Shown: piece by piece, positions 24,306 through 32,974 of the stretch
Position numbering within the stretch: position 1 is the stretch's first letter
Layout of the letters: each line of letters begins with the position of its first letter
Assembly (NCBI GenBank): GCA_965603355.1
Contig: CBFDCQ010000017.1
Coordinates: 1-49,170 of the forward strand
DNA: 49,170 nucleotides
Origin: CBFDCQ01 sp965603355
GTDB taxonomy: Bacteria > Hydrogenedentota > CAZGCA01 > CBFDCQ01
Direction: 5' to 3'
Notes under the pieces: model-generated
Told to the model about the DNA's origin: nothing
The model's input: only the letters and a program-made list of their open reading frames with translations
Databases searched by the model: none
Translations under genes and position numbers: made by a program

Positions 24306-25337
24306 ATGAAAAGAGATAAATACACAGATGCGCCAACGCGTCCGTTTGAGGTCTCGAAAGATGCTTCCGTATCCTCTGTCCTCGAACGGATGAAAGGTAT
24401 ATCGTTCCAGGGACGGTCTCTGGCAAGGGCATACGACGTATGGTGCCGGGCGCTGACCGACGAATGCACAATACTGTTCGGTCTCGCGGGCGCGATGGTG
24501 CCTGCCGGAATGCGCAAGATCATCGTCCATCTCATAGAGAACAGGCTGATAGACTGCATCGTGACGACCGGCGCAAACATGTTTCACGACTGCCACGAGA
24601 CCCTCGGGTTCCACCACTTCCTGGGCAGCGCCGATCTGGACGATGCCGAGCTGAACAAGCTCAAGATCGACCGCATATACGATACCCTCTCCAAAGATGA
24701 AGAGTTCGACACGACCGACCAGTATATAGCGGATTTCGCCGCGCAACTCGAGCCGAGACCCTACACAACGCGTGAGTTTCTCCACCTTCTGGGGAAGAAG
24801 ATGGCCGATTCGCCGGAACAAGGCATTCTCACGGCCGCGTACGAGGCCAAAGTGCCGGTATACTGTCCTGCAATAGCCGATTCGTCCATAGGTATCGCGC
24901 TCGCCTCGCTTATGAAACCGGAGGACCACACGGTCACGTTCGACCTCGTCCCCGAACTGGCGGAAATGGCACAGATCGCGCTGAAATCGCCTGGTACGGC
25001 GGCGATACTCGTCAGTGGCGGCACACCGAAAAACTACATCCAGCAACTGCAGATTACCGCAAGCTTCATCGAGCCGGACAGGGAGATCGAGGGGCATCGG
25101 TACGCGATACAGTTCACCACCGACTCGCCTCAGTGGGGTGGGCTCGGCGGATGTACTTTCGAGGAAGGCCAGTCCTGGGGCAAAATATCGCGTGGCGGGC
25201 AGCGCATAGCATGTTACTGCGATGCGACCATCGCGCTGCCGATAGTCGTGTCCGCGCTGGCCGAACGGGCGGGCGAGCTGCGCCGAAAGAACGTCCCGAG
25301 GTTCGATATCGGGCGGGAGTTCAAGATAAACGTGTAG
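24306..25337 (+). CDS. Deoxyhypusine synthase-like enzyme, probable polyamine synthase
   Basis: A 343-residue DHS-fold enzyme. True DHS moves the aminobutyl group of spermidine to a lysine of eIF5A, which bacteria lack. The NAD-binding and catalytic blocks are visible: FGLAGAMVPAGMRKII, TTGANMFHD, the SWGK motif at residues 290-293 (the Lys that forms the imine, Lys329 in human numbering) and EE just before it (Glu323). The position of human His288 is Asn here (PKNYIQQ for PKHHIAN). Between an arginine decarboxylase and an agmatinase, the likely product is a polyamine such as homospermidine or spermidine made from putrescine. This is an inference. It starts 33 bp after PvlArgDC. Confidence 0.85.
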   Translation: MKRDKYTDAPTRPFEVSKDASVSSVLERMKGISFQGRSLARAYDVWCRALTDECTILFGLAGAMVPAGMRKIIVHLIENRLIDCIVTTGANMFHDCHETLGFHHFLGSADLDDAELNKLKIDRIYDTLSKDEEFDTTDQYIADFAAQLEPRPYTTREFLHLLGKKMADSPEQGILTAAYEAKVPVYCPAIADSSIGIALASLMKPEDHTVTFDLVPELAEMAQIALKSPGTAAILVSGGTPKNYIQQLQITASFIEPDREIEGHRYAIQFTTDSPQWGGLGGCTFEEGQSWGKISRGGQRIACYCDATIALPIVVSALAERAGELRRKNVPRFDIGREFKINV

Positions 25338-25368
25338 CCGACGCATTTGCGCGAAAGGATAACGCTAC

Positions 25369-26253
25369 GTGGATGAGAAGTATTACGTTCCATACAATTT
25401 CGCGGCTATACCGCGCGAATACATCGCGTACGATACCGCGCGGGTCGTAATACTGCCTGCGCCGTTCGAGTCAACCACCACGTTTCTGCCGGGAACCCGC
25501 AACGCGCCGACGCAGATCATCAACGCGTCCGGTCATATGGAACTCTACGACGAGGAGATCGATCAGAAGACCTGCACAATCGGAATATGCACCGAGCCTG
25601 AACTGGCCCTGCCTGCGGACCCGCCGGGAGCGGTTGACGCGATAAAGAAGGCTGTAACGAAGGCCCTCGACGACGGCAAACTAGTGTGCGTCATCGGCGG
25701 CGAACATACGCTCACAATCGGTTCGGTCGAGGCTGTACGCGACCACTATCCCGACCTGTCCGTGCTCTACCTCGACGCGCACGCCGACCTGCGCGAGAGC
25801 TACGGCGGTGTGGAGGTCAACCACGCGTGCGTCGCGAAACACCTGGCAGAGACCTGCCCGGTGGTGCAGATAGGCGTCAGAAGCCTGTCCGAGGAGGAAG
25901 CGCCGCTCGTGAACTCCGGCAACGTGACGACGGTGTTCGCCCGGGAAGTGCATTCCGGATACGATATCGAGAGCGTTATCGATAAACTGACCGAGAACGT
26001 TTACATCACCCTCGATATGGACGTGTTCGATCCCGCCGTAATGCCTGCCGTCGGCACGCCGGAGCCGGGTGGACTCGATTGGCGGCAAGTGAACGCCATC
26101 CTCGAGACCGTATGTGAGAAACGTCGCGTTTGCGGGTTCGACGTCGTCGAACTCTGTCCCATCCCCGCATCCACCGTGTCGGAATACGTGGCGGCACGGC
26201 TCATATACAGACTGATCGGACTGATCGCCCGCGCGAGAAAGTGGTTTAGCTAG
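25369..26253 (+). CDS. speB: Agmatinase (ureohydrolase)
   Basis: A 294-residue Mn-dependent ureohydrolase that splits agmatine into putrescine and urea, completing the route from arginine. The metal ligands are in GGEHT, LDAHADLRESY and TLDMDVFDPA, followed by GTPEPGGLDW. The length is normal. The start is GTG at 25369, with AAGGA upstream; the nearby ATG is out of frame. The three enzymes together would take arginine to agmatine, to putrescine, then to a larger polyamine by the DHS-like enzyme. No S-adenosylmethionine decarboxylase is present in the window. Confidence 0.92.
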   Translation: MDEKYYVPYNFAAIPREYIAYDTARVVILPAPFESTTTFLPGTRNAPTQIINASGHMELYDEEIDQKTCTIGICTEPELALPADPPGAVDAIKKAVTKALDDGKLVCVIGGEHTLTIGSVEAVRDHYPDLSVLYLDAHADLRESYGGVEVNHACVAKHLAETCPVVQIGVRSLSEEEAPLVNSGNVTTVFAREVHSGYDIESVIDKLTENVYITLDMDVFDPAVMPAVGTPEPGGLDWRQVNAILETVCEKRRVCGFDVVELCPIPASTVSEYVAARLIYRLIGLIARARKWFS

Positions 26254-26318
26254 ATAAAAACAGAACGCCCGCTGATCAATTTCGCCGAACAAACACTTGT
26301 CCACGGCGTGAAGAGAAT

Positions 26319-26347
26319 CTCTCTGTGAGCTCTGTGTCCTCTGTGGC
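26319..26347. repeat. Dispersed repeat, single copy
   Basis: CTCTGTGAGCTCTGTGTCCT CTGTGG is a copy of the short repeat also seen as an inverted pair at 21383-21443. It sits between agmatinase and the convergent pilT. Confidence 0.5.
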
Positions 26348-26376
26348 TGGAAGGATATGACGAAATGGCAGGTCCC

Positions 26377-27453
26377 TTACCGTTTGGCGAGACCGTCCAT
26401 CATGAGACTGAGATTCTTCGGGCTTGTGGCGGCTTCGAGTGCGGTCTGGTCCGCGATGATTCCGTCCTTCCAGAGGTCGTAGAGTGCCTGGTCGAATGTC
26501 TGCATCCCGTACGTGCTGTACCCGTCCTCCATGAGCTTATGAATGTCGCCAAAGCTCTTGGCCGTCTCGACGAACTCCTTCACCGTGGGATTTCCTATGA
26601 GTACCTCGACCGCCGCCACTCGGCCGGTATCGTCTTTTCGTCTCACGAGGCGTTGGGATACGATAGCGCGAAGCACGGCCGCCAGATGTTTCTTCATCTC
26701 GCCCTGCCTGTGTTGAGGAAACATGTCCATGACCCGGTTCAGAGACTCCACCGCGTTTGTTGTGTGCAGAGTACTCATCACGAGATGGCCCGTCTCTGCC
26801 GATCTGATGCCTGTCTCGAAAGTCTCGAGGTCGCGCATCTCGCCGATTAGTATCACGTCCGGATCTTGCCGTAACGCTGCTCGTAACCCGTTGCCGAACG
26901 AGTGCGTATCAAACCCGACCTGCCGCTGCGTGATCATGCCCGTCTTGTCGGTGTGAAGGAACTCTATCGGGTCCTCTATCGTGATGATGTGTCTCGGCTC
27001 ACTGGTATTGATCTCGTCCACCATCGCGGCGAGCGTTGTGGACTTGCCGCACCCCGCGTGTCCCGTTACAAGCACCAGCCCGCTCTTCTGTTTGCACACA
27101 TCCTTCAGGACCTGCGGCAGTTCAAGCTGTTCAATGGTGGGCGGCGCAAGCGGCACCAGCCGCAGCACTATCCGCAAGTTGCCGTCCTCGCGGCACACGT
27201 TCACGCGAAATCGCGATACATCCACGATCTCGTAATCGAGATCCAGCTCGTTCGTGGATTGGAGCTTTTCAAGCTCGTCCTCGCACGCCATCTGCTTGAG
27301 CGCTTCCTCGATGTCCGACTCGCTCATCAGCTGACCGTCGAGCCGCTCGAGAAGTCCGTCCACGCGCAACACCGGCGGACTCTCGACCTTCAGATGCACG
27401 TCGGATGCACCCCGTTCCCGCGATTCCAAAAGTAGACCGTTGATGTCGAACAT
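26377..27453 (-). CDS. pilT: PilT-type retraction ATPase of type IV pili
   Basis: A 358-residue hexameric ATPase that powers pilus retraction or twitching. There is an N-terminal PAS-like half (ASDVHLKVESPPVLRVDG). Walker A is at residues 131-139 (GHAGCGKST), followed by the Asp box (ITIEDPIEFLH), Walker B (DPDVILIGEMRD) and the His box (GHLVMSTLHT). GIRSAETGH corresponds to the AIRAAETGH-type motif that marks PilT rather than PilB. GGAGG nine bases before the ATG supports the start. No other pilus gene adjoins it, so partners must lie elsewhere. PilZ and HD-GYP proteins in this window hint at c-di-GMP control of motility. Confidence 0.93.
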   Translation of the reverse strand: MFDINGLLLESRERGASDVHLKVESPPVLRVDGLLERLDGQLMSESDIEEALKQMACEDELEKLQSTNELDLDYEIVDVSRFRVNVCREDGNLRIVLRLVPLAPPTIEQLELPQVLKDVCKQKSGLVLVTGHAGCGKSTTLAAMVDEINTSEPRHIITIEDPIEFLHTDKTGMITQRQVGFDTHSFGNGLRAALRQDPDVILIGEMRDLETFETGIRSAETGHLVMSTLHTTNAVESLNRVMDMFPQHRQGEMKKHLAAVLRAIVSQRLVRRKDDTGRVAAVEVLIGNPTVKEFVETAKSFGDIHKLMEDGYSTYGMQTFDQALYDLWKDGIIADQTALEAATSPKNLSLMMDGLAKR

Positions 27454-27502
27454 TCTTCCGCTACCTCCATCATAATTCTACCACATAGCGCAAGTGCCTA
27501 CC

Positions 27503-27532
27503 CGCCGGCGCGCACAGCTCGACACGCCGGCG
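27503..27532 (-). other. Perfect hairpin in the pilT leader
   Basis: CGCCGGCG (27503-27510) and CGCCGGCG (27525-27532) are self-complementary arms around a 14-nt loop, about 50 nt upstream of pilT. There is no T-tract. It may be a leader structure or operator; I found no clear pilT promoter in 27454-27754. Confidence 0.35.
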
Positions 27533-27754
27533 GCGGGAAAGGGTACGCTGATGCCATAACATATGTATTGACAATGGCTTAAGCACGCGGCGCAGGCTGA
27601 ATATCTCAGCGGACGAAACGGCGCCGCTTCCCCACTGTCTTCAGCGTTACACCATCGCCTGCGGATGGCAGACAGGAATCCGCCCCAATATGTCAGCGCT
27701 CTCAGTTCAAAACAGGTGTGATGTCCCCTCAAAGGTTCAGTCGGAACGTATTTG

Positions 27755-27783
27755 TTGACAGGACTCCAACCCCGTGATAGCAT
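27755..27783 (+). promoter_or_regulatory. Promoter of the small membrane protein gene
   Basis: TTGACA (27755-27760), 17 bp, TAGCAT (27778-27783). It places the transcript start near 27790, which rules out a GTG at 27774 and supports the ATG at 27822. Confidence 0.6.
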
Positions 27784-27821
27784 TGAAATGCGATGGTGAG
27801 CGTCGCCCGAGGAGTGGTCCA

Positions 27822-28142
27822 ATGCGCAGAAGCAAAGTTCGCAGACAGTTTTCCGCGGTCCTGATCGCTGGCGTGATCGTGATGGCGGTATTGGGCGTGA
27901 ACTCAGAAGGATTAAGAGAGGATCGCGTCCGATTCACCATATACTGGGCGATAGTCCTTGTGTTGTTGCTGTGGGCGGCGTTACTTTCGCTGCTCGAATT
28001 GATCGCGGTACGTCTGGAGCTCACGGCTGCCAAACGGCACATATTCGACAAGACTATAGGCGATCCGGCCTTCCTGAAAAAGCTCCACGACGCCCGGAAG
28101 GACAAGCAGAAGCCGGCGGACGAACAGGACGAGCAAGAGTAG
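27822..28142 (+). CDS. Small two-helix membrane protein
   Basis: A 106-residue protein of unknown function starting MRRSKVRRQF. Two transmembrane helices are clear (SAVLIAGVIVMAVLGV and IYWAIVLVLLLWAALLSLLEL). A cytosolic charged tail follows (RHIFDKTIGDPAFLKKLHDARKDKQ) ending in acidic repeats. By the positive-inside rule both ends face the cytosol. GAGGAG seven bases before the ATG and the promoter position fix this start. It precedes the PBP1A gene by 150 bp, so a link to wall synthesis is possible but unproven. Confidence 0.65.
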   Translation: MRRSKVRRQFSAVLIAGVIVMAVLGVNSEGLREDRVRFTIYWAIVLVLLLWAALLSLLELIAVRLELTAAKRHIFDKTIGDPAFLKKLHDARKDKQKPADEQDEQE

Positions 28143-28292
28143 TGTTGACCCCCCACCGCCCGATCGCCGGCATCACCATCTACACCCGGCAGAACCCTCC
28201 CTACTCCACCGAGCTTGAAAACATACTTGCGCGGGTGTTAAGATCAACGGGAAGAATAGATTGCCAAATCAGAGGTGGCGCGACGGAGAATC

Positions 28293-30356
28293 ATGTCCGC
28301 AAAAAGCAAAAAAGGCAAAGGTAATACCGTCTTATTCCTGATTGTCGCCGTGCTTGCGGCACTATGCGGCACAGGTGTAGGCACGTTTGCGGCATTCATC
28401 CACGAGAGCCCACAGATAAGTCTGCTTGACGACTGGCGACCAAGCGTCAACACGAGGATCCTGGCGGCCGACGACTCTCTGGTGGCGGAGTTCGCCCTCG
28501 AGAACAGAACCCTCGTGAAGCTCTCCAAAATGCCCCTGGATCTCCAGCAGGCCTTTCTGGCAGCTGAGGACAACCGGTTCTACAATCATTGGGGAATCGA
28601 TCTCAGAGCGACTGCCCGCGCCCTGGTGGCAAATGTAAAGGCACGCAGCAGAAAACAGGGCGGCAGCACGATAACGCAACAGCTCGCGCGTAACCTCCCG
28701 ATTGGCATTGACAGAAGGAGGAGCATCTCGCGCAAGGTGAAGGAGGCTTTTGTAGCGCTTCAGATCGAGCACAAGTTTACGAAAGAAGAAATATTCGAGC
28801 TGTACCTCAACCAGATATACCTCGGGGAGGGCGCTTACGGCGTCGAGAGCGGCGCGCGAACATACTTCGGAAAGAACGTCGAGGATCTGACTCTTGCCGA
28901 GTGCGCGATGCTGGCGGCTCTCCCGAAGAGCCCGAGAGACTACTCACCGCGCAGGAACCCGGACAAAGCGCTCAAGCGGCGCAATATGGTTCTCAGACTC
29001 ATGCTCAAGAAAGGTTATGTAAATAAACCTGCGTACGACGAGGCCGTCGAGGAACCGCCCGAGCTGCGCCAGTACGAGACCGAGGAACCGTTCGCCGAGT
29101 ACTTCGTCGAGCACGTCCGACAACAGCTCGAGGAGACACACGGATATGACAGGTTATATTCCGGCGGGTTGACGGTAGAGACGACTCTCGACCCGGCGAT
29201 GCAACGCGCCGCCGAACGGGCGGTCCAACAGGGTCTTGAGAACTACCAGAGTATGCGACCGGCTCAGGCTGAGAGCCAGGACGAGTCCGAAGAGGCCGAA
29301 GAGAGGGTGGCTCAGGCGGCTTTGATAGCTATTGAGCCGAGCACCGGATACATAAAGGCGATGGTCGGCGGACGCGACTTCGCGAAGTACAAGTTCAACC
29401 GCGCGGTTCAGGCTAGGCGCCAGCCCGGTTCGGCGTTCAAGCCGTTCGTGTTTGCGGTAGCTTTCGAAAAGGGGTTCACGGCCTGCGATACATTCCTGGA
29501 CGCTCCTTTCCAGTATCCGTACCGCGACACGACCGGCGAACGAGTCGCGTGGGCGCCCAAGAATTTCGAGGAAGAGTATTTTGGAGAGTCAACGCTGCGC
29601 CAGGCGCTTGTGCGCTCCCAAAACGTTGTCGCAGCCCAGCTCCTCAAGGAAGTGGGGCTGGGTCCGGTTATACGGCTGGCTCACAAAGCAGGGATAAGCA
29701 GTTACATTGACCGCAACCTCAGTGTCGCGCTGGGCACAGCGGTCGTCACGCCGCTGGAGTTGGCTTCAGCTTACGCCACGTTCGCCAACAAGGGCATGTA
29801 CTGCCACCCGCTCTCGATATTGAAGGTCAGGGATCCTGACGGGAACATTCTTGAGGAGAACAGGATTACGGAACGCGAAGCGATGCGTGCCGATACGGCC
29901 TACCTGGTGACACACATGCTTCGAGCCGTGATCGAGGACGGCCGCGAAGCCACTGGCCGGCGCGCGCGCGCTTTCACGCGCGGCAACGCGGACGATCTTA
30001 ATGCTAAAATCATACGACCTGCCGGCGGCAAGACCGGCACCACCGAGGACTGCAAGGATGCGTGGTTCGCCGGATATACCCCGGACCTTGTCACCGTAGT
30101 GTGGGTCGGGCACGATGACAACACCACGCTCGGAAAACTGAGGACGGGAGGAGCTGTGGCATCCCCTATCTGGACCCAGTTCATGCTGGAAGCCGTTGGT
30201 GATAGAGTCAAAATAGACTTCGATAAACCGGAGAATGTTGTCTTGGTGCAGGTTGACTGGAATACCGGAAAGCCCGTCAAACCTGATCGCGAGCCTAAAT
30301 GGCCTGTGATAAACGAGGCTTTCCTGAGCGGCAGAGAACCGAAAACCACATCATAG
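28293..30356 (+). CDS. Bifunctional class A penicillin-binding protein (PBP1A type)
   Basis: A 687-residue membrane enzyme that polymerises glycan strands and cross-links peptides. An N-terminal signal anchor (NTVLFLIVAVLAALCGTGVG) precedes the GT51 transglycosylase domain, with AAEDNRFYNHWGID, GGSTITQQLARN and KFTKEEIFELYLNQIYLG. The transpeptidase domain has SAFK as the SxxK box (RRQPGSAFKPF), SQN as SxN (VRSQNVVAAQ) and KTGTT as KTG. All catalytic residues are kept. I prefer the ATG at 28293 with GGAG just upstream over the GTG at 28275, whose AGAG abuts the codon. Confidence 0.93.
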   Translation: MSAKSKKGKGNTVLFLIVAVLAALCGTGVGTFAAFIHESPQISLLDDWRPSVNTRILAADDSLVAEFALENRTLVKLSKMPLDLQQAFLAAEDNRFYNHWGIDLRATARALVANVKARSRKQGGSTITQQLARNLPIGIDRRRSISRKVKEAFVALQIEHKFTKEEIFELYLNQIYLGEGAYGVESGARTYFGKNVEDLTLAECAMLAALPKSPRDYSPRRNPDKALKRRNMVLRLMLKKGYVNKPAYDEAVEEPPELRQYETEEPFAEYFVEHVRQQLEETHGYDRLYSGGLTVETTLDPAMQRAAERAVQQGLENYQSMRPAQAESQDESEEAEERVAQAALIAIEPSTGYIKAMVGGRDFAKYKFNRAVQARRQPGSAFKPFVFAVAFEKGFTACDTFLDAPFQYPYRDTTGERVAWAPKNFEEEYFGESTLRQALVRSQNVVAAQLLKEVGLGPVIRLAHKAGISSYIDRNLSVALGTAVVTPLELASAYATFANKGMYCHPLSILKVRDPDGNILEENRITEREAMRADTAYLVTHMLRAVIEDGREATGRRARAFTRGNADDLNAKIIRPAGGKTGTTEDCKDAWFAGYTPDLVTVVWVGHDDNTTLGKLRTGGAVASPIWTQFMLEAVGDRVKIDFDKPENVVLVQVDWNTGKPVKPDREPKWPVINEAFLSGREPKTTS

Positions 30357-30407
30357 TCCTGAAATGAAACGAGTTGGAAACGAATTTCGAGATAGGAGAA
30401 AATCGAT

Positions 30408-32210
30408 ATGCTCACCGTATTCAGACGACATCATAAGGCTATCCTCATAGGAATCTGCATATTCATCATTCCAGCCCTTGCCTTCTGGGGCGGCGCCTCC
30501 CGAATGGGCGCGCGAGGGCCGGGTGAGGGCGAGGTGGCCAAGGTCAACGGCGCCCCCATCACCGAGCAGGAGTTGACGGATGCGATCAGGAGAATTGACC
30601 AGAACCTTCGACAGGCTATGGGCGAGAACTACGACCCCAACATGTTCGGATCCGCCGCCTTGACGCAACGCGCTCTCGGCCAACTCATAAGTGAAAAACT
30701 TGTCATTCAGGAATCCAAGCGATTGGGCGTGCGTGTCACTCGGGAGGATACTGAGGAGCGCCTCAAGAGCCTGAGCCTGTTTCAGGTCGACGGCAAGTTT
30801 GACGCTGACAGATACAACGCGTTTGTCAGCCAAGAACGCTACCCTTGGAGCGAGCTCTATGAGGATCTGGAGTTCCAGATTCGGCACGAAACGTTGCTGG
30901 CCGATGTTGAGGGTGGCGCGAAACTGACCGAAACCGAGCTCAGGAACGAGTACAGGCTGCGAAACGAGCAGGTGAAGGTCAAGTATCTTGCACTTAATCC
31001 GTCGCAGTTCGAGAGCGAAGTCGCCGTGACCGAACAGATGCTCAAAGACTACTATGATATGAACAGCGCGAGCTACATTGAGCCCAAGAAGGTGAGGGTC
31101 AGATATGTAGAAGCGAGAGTTGAGGCGAGCGAGTCTGACCGCCAGGCCGTGCACGAAAAAGCCCGAACCGTCCTGGCAAAAGCAGAAGCGGGTGAGGAGT
31201 TCGTGGAACTCGCCAAGAGGTACTCCGAGGCACCTGATGCAGCCCAGAAGGGCGGCGAAATGGATTGGGTGGAGGAGAGTCTTCTTCCCGATGAGGTCGC
31301 GTCAGCGGTCGCAGAACTGGAGAACGACGATCTGAGCGACATCGTCGAGACACAGCAAGGCATTCACATCTACAAGTGTGAAGGAAGAAAAGAAGAGGAC
31401 GGCAAGAAGCAGATCAAACTGCGCCGGATAGAGTTCGCACTCGCCGCGAGCGCCGAGACGCGCGACAAGATAACATCGCAAGTTGACACCTTGTGGGCGG
31501 AGGCGAACAAAACCACGTCACTCGAAACCGCTGCTGAGACCGTCGGCATGGAGGTCAAGGAGACGCCGCTGTTCGGTAAGAGCGACCCGTTCATTCAAGG
31601 GATACGACCGGACGCCGCGCGAGATTTCGTAAGCGCAGCATCGACACTTAAGGAAACGGGCAACCTCTCATACGTAGTCCGAACACCCGACGCGTACTAC
31701 GTGTTGGAGCTTATTGAGAGTCAGGAAAGTCGTTTGCGCGAACTGTCCGAGGTGGAAGAACTTGTGCGTAACCGAGTTGTCCGCCAGGAAGCACTTGTGC
31801 TCGCAAGCAAGAGGGCCGATGAGATAGCTTCGCAGATAACATCGCTGGGCGACCTGGAGGGTATTGATGAGAATCTCGCATCCAGCGTGAGGGTGAGCGA
31901 GCCGTTCACGCGCAGAGGGTACATCCCGGGTGTCGTCGGCGACCGCGAGTTTCACAATGTCGCGTTTGCCTCCGAACTGGGCGAACTGAGCGGACCCATA
32001 TTGGGCAGGAACGGCGTTTACTTCCTCGAAGTCGTCGAAATGATCCCGATTGATACGGACAAGTACGAGCAGGAGAAGGAGAAGCTCAGAGAGAACCTGC
32101 TCGCACAACGAAAGCGGATGCTGTCAACCGATTGGCAAAGATGGCTCCAAGCCCGAGCCGATATCCGTACGAACAACGCACTGATCGCCAAGTACATGGG
32201 CGGCGAGTAG
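30408..32210 (+). CDS. PpiD/SurA-like peptidyl-prolyl isomerase
   Basis: A 600-residue envelope chaperone. An N-terminal membrane anchor (AILIGICIFIIPALAFWGG) is followed by a SurA_N-type chaperone region (VAKVNGAPITEQELTDAI). A parvulin PPIase domain lies around residues 220-330, seen as AEAGEEFVELAKRYSEAP, GGEMDW and QQGIHIYKCEGR. A second, weaker parvulin-like half sits towards the C-terminus (GRNGVYFLEVVE). The single anchor plus parvulin layout resembles E. coli PpiD, which helps proteins leaving the Sec translocon. AGGAG lies nine bases before the ATG and the gene is 51 bp after the PBP1A gene. Confidence 0.85.
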   Translation: MLTVFRRHHKAILIGICIFIIPALAFWGGASRMGARGPGEGEVAKVNGAPITEQELTDAIRRIDQNLRQAMGENYDPNMFGSAALTQRALGQLISEKLVIQESKRLGVRVTREDTEERLKSLSLFQVDGKFDADRYNAFVSQERYPWSELYEDLEFQIRHETLLADVEGGAKLTETELRNEYRLRNEQVKVKYLALNPSQFESEVAVTEQMLKDYYDMNSASYIEPKKVRVRYVEARVEASESDRQAVHEKARTVLAKAEAGEEFVELAKRYSEAPDAAQKGGEMDWVEESLLPDEVASAVAELENDDLSDIVETQQGIHIYKCEGRKEEDGKKQIKLRRIEFALAASAETRDKITSQVDTLWAEANKTTSLETAAETVGMEVKETPLFGKSDPFIQGIRPDAARDFVSAASTLKETGNLSYVVRTPDAYYVLELIESQESRLRELSEVEELVRNRVVRQEALVLASKRADEIASQITSLGDLEGIDENLASSVRVSEPFTRRGYIPGVVGDREFHNVAFASELGELSGPILGRNGVYFLEVVEMIPIDTDKYEQEKEKLRENLLAQRKRMLSTDWQRWLQARADIRTNNALIAKYMGGE

Positions 32211-32311
32211 GACGCGCAAACCGATCACGTGCCACATCGTGTTCTCTACGTGAAGCCCGCTTACCGCGAAACCGGTATCAGAAAGGCAAGTCGCAGACCG
32301 TCAGACACGGG

Positions 32312-32974
32312 TCAGAACTGAACAAAGAAGGACTCTCCGGCATACTCGAACAAGATGCCGTCACTTCTTATCTCGATGACCTCCGCACCGTCAACGCTCT
32401 GTCCCACAGCCACTTGCTGGCTGTTCACTACGGCAAGCGCTTCCGGGAACTGTTCAGAGGGTGGGCGTAGAATGTTGATTTTGAGCGCAGGTTTTTGAGC
32501 AACGCTTGCCACGTTGTCCGCGGAGGCTTCGGGCGACGCCGAAACGTTTTCTTGCGCCACCATCGGCTCCTCCACCGCACTCCCCGGTTCAGAGGCTGTG
32601 GGAGCGGGAGCTTGCGATTGAACAACCGAAGCGGGCGACGGAGCAGGCGGTTCTGACGGTTCTTGCACAACGGGCTGTCCGGGAAGCTGCGCAGCGGTGG
32701 GTCCGCCGGCTTGATTCCCGGCTGCTCCTGCATGCCGACCGCCCGTTAACCTCCCATAAAGAAAAAAACCTCCCGCGCCGCACAGTCCGACCACCGCGAC
32801 CGATACAAGGACGATTGCAGCTCGATGCGTGCCTGCTGATTTGCGTCCCTCTTCCTGCTCTTCGCGCACGAGAAGCTCTTTCTCGGCGAGCATATCCTCA
32901 ACCTCGCCGAGATCCACCTTCTCCTTAGTCTTCTCCGCTTCGACCTTTCTCAAGGCGTCGAGAATCGAGCTCAT
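32312..32974 (-). CDS. gspB: GspB-like general secretion pathway protein
   Basis: A 220-residue bitopic membrane protein. The start MSSILDALRKVEAEK is the characteristic N-terminus of GspB (ExeB/PulB-type) proteins. A transmembrane helix follows (AAIVLVSVAVVGLCGAGGFFLYG, about 51-73) and then a Pro/Ala/Glu-rich periplasmic linker. The C-terminal 60 residues form the GspB domain (INILRPPSEQFPEALAVV, then VDGAEVIEIRSDGILFEY). With GspA it helps place the type II secretin through the peptidoglycan. The ATG follows the gspA stop directly (TAG-ATG), so the genes are translationally coupled. Confidence 0.88.
   Translation of the reverse strand: MSSILDALRKVEAEKTKEKVDLGEVEDMLAEKELLVREEQEEGRKSAGTHRAAIVLVSVAVVGLCGAGGFFLYGRLTGGRHAGAAGNQAGGPTAAQLPGQPVVQEPSEPPAPSPASVVQSQAPAPTASEPGSAVEEPMVAQENVSASPEASADNVASVAQKPALKINILRPPSEQFPEALAVVNSQQVAVGQSVDGAEVIEIRSDGILFEYAGESFFVQF

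Noticed and set aside
24306..25337. Apparent loss of the DHS catalytic lysine (Ala at residue 302)
   Set aside because: Counting from human Lys329 places the catalytic Lys in SWGK, which is present here as Lys293; the Ala aligns with a non-catalytic position (Lys338).
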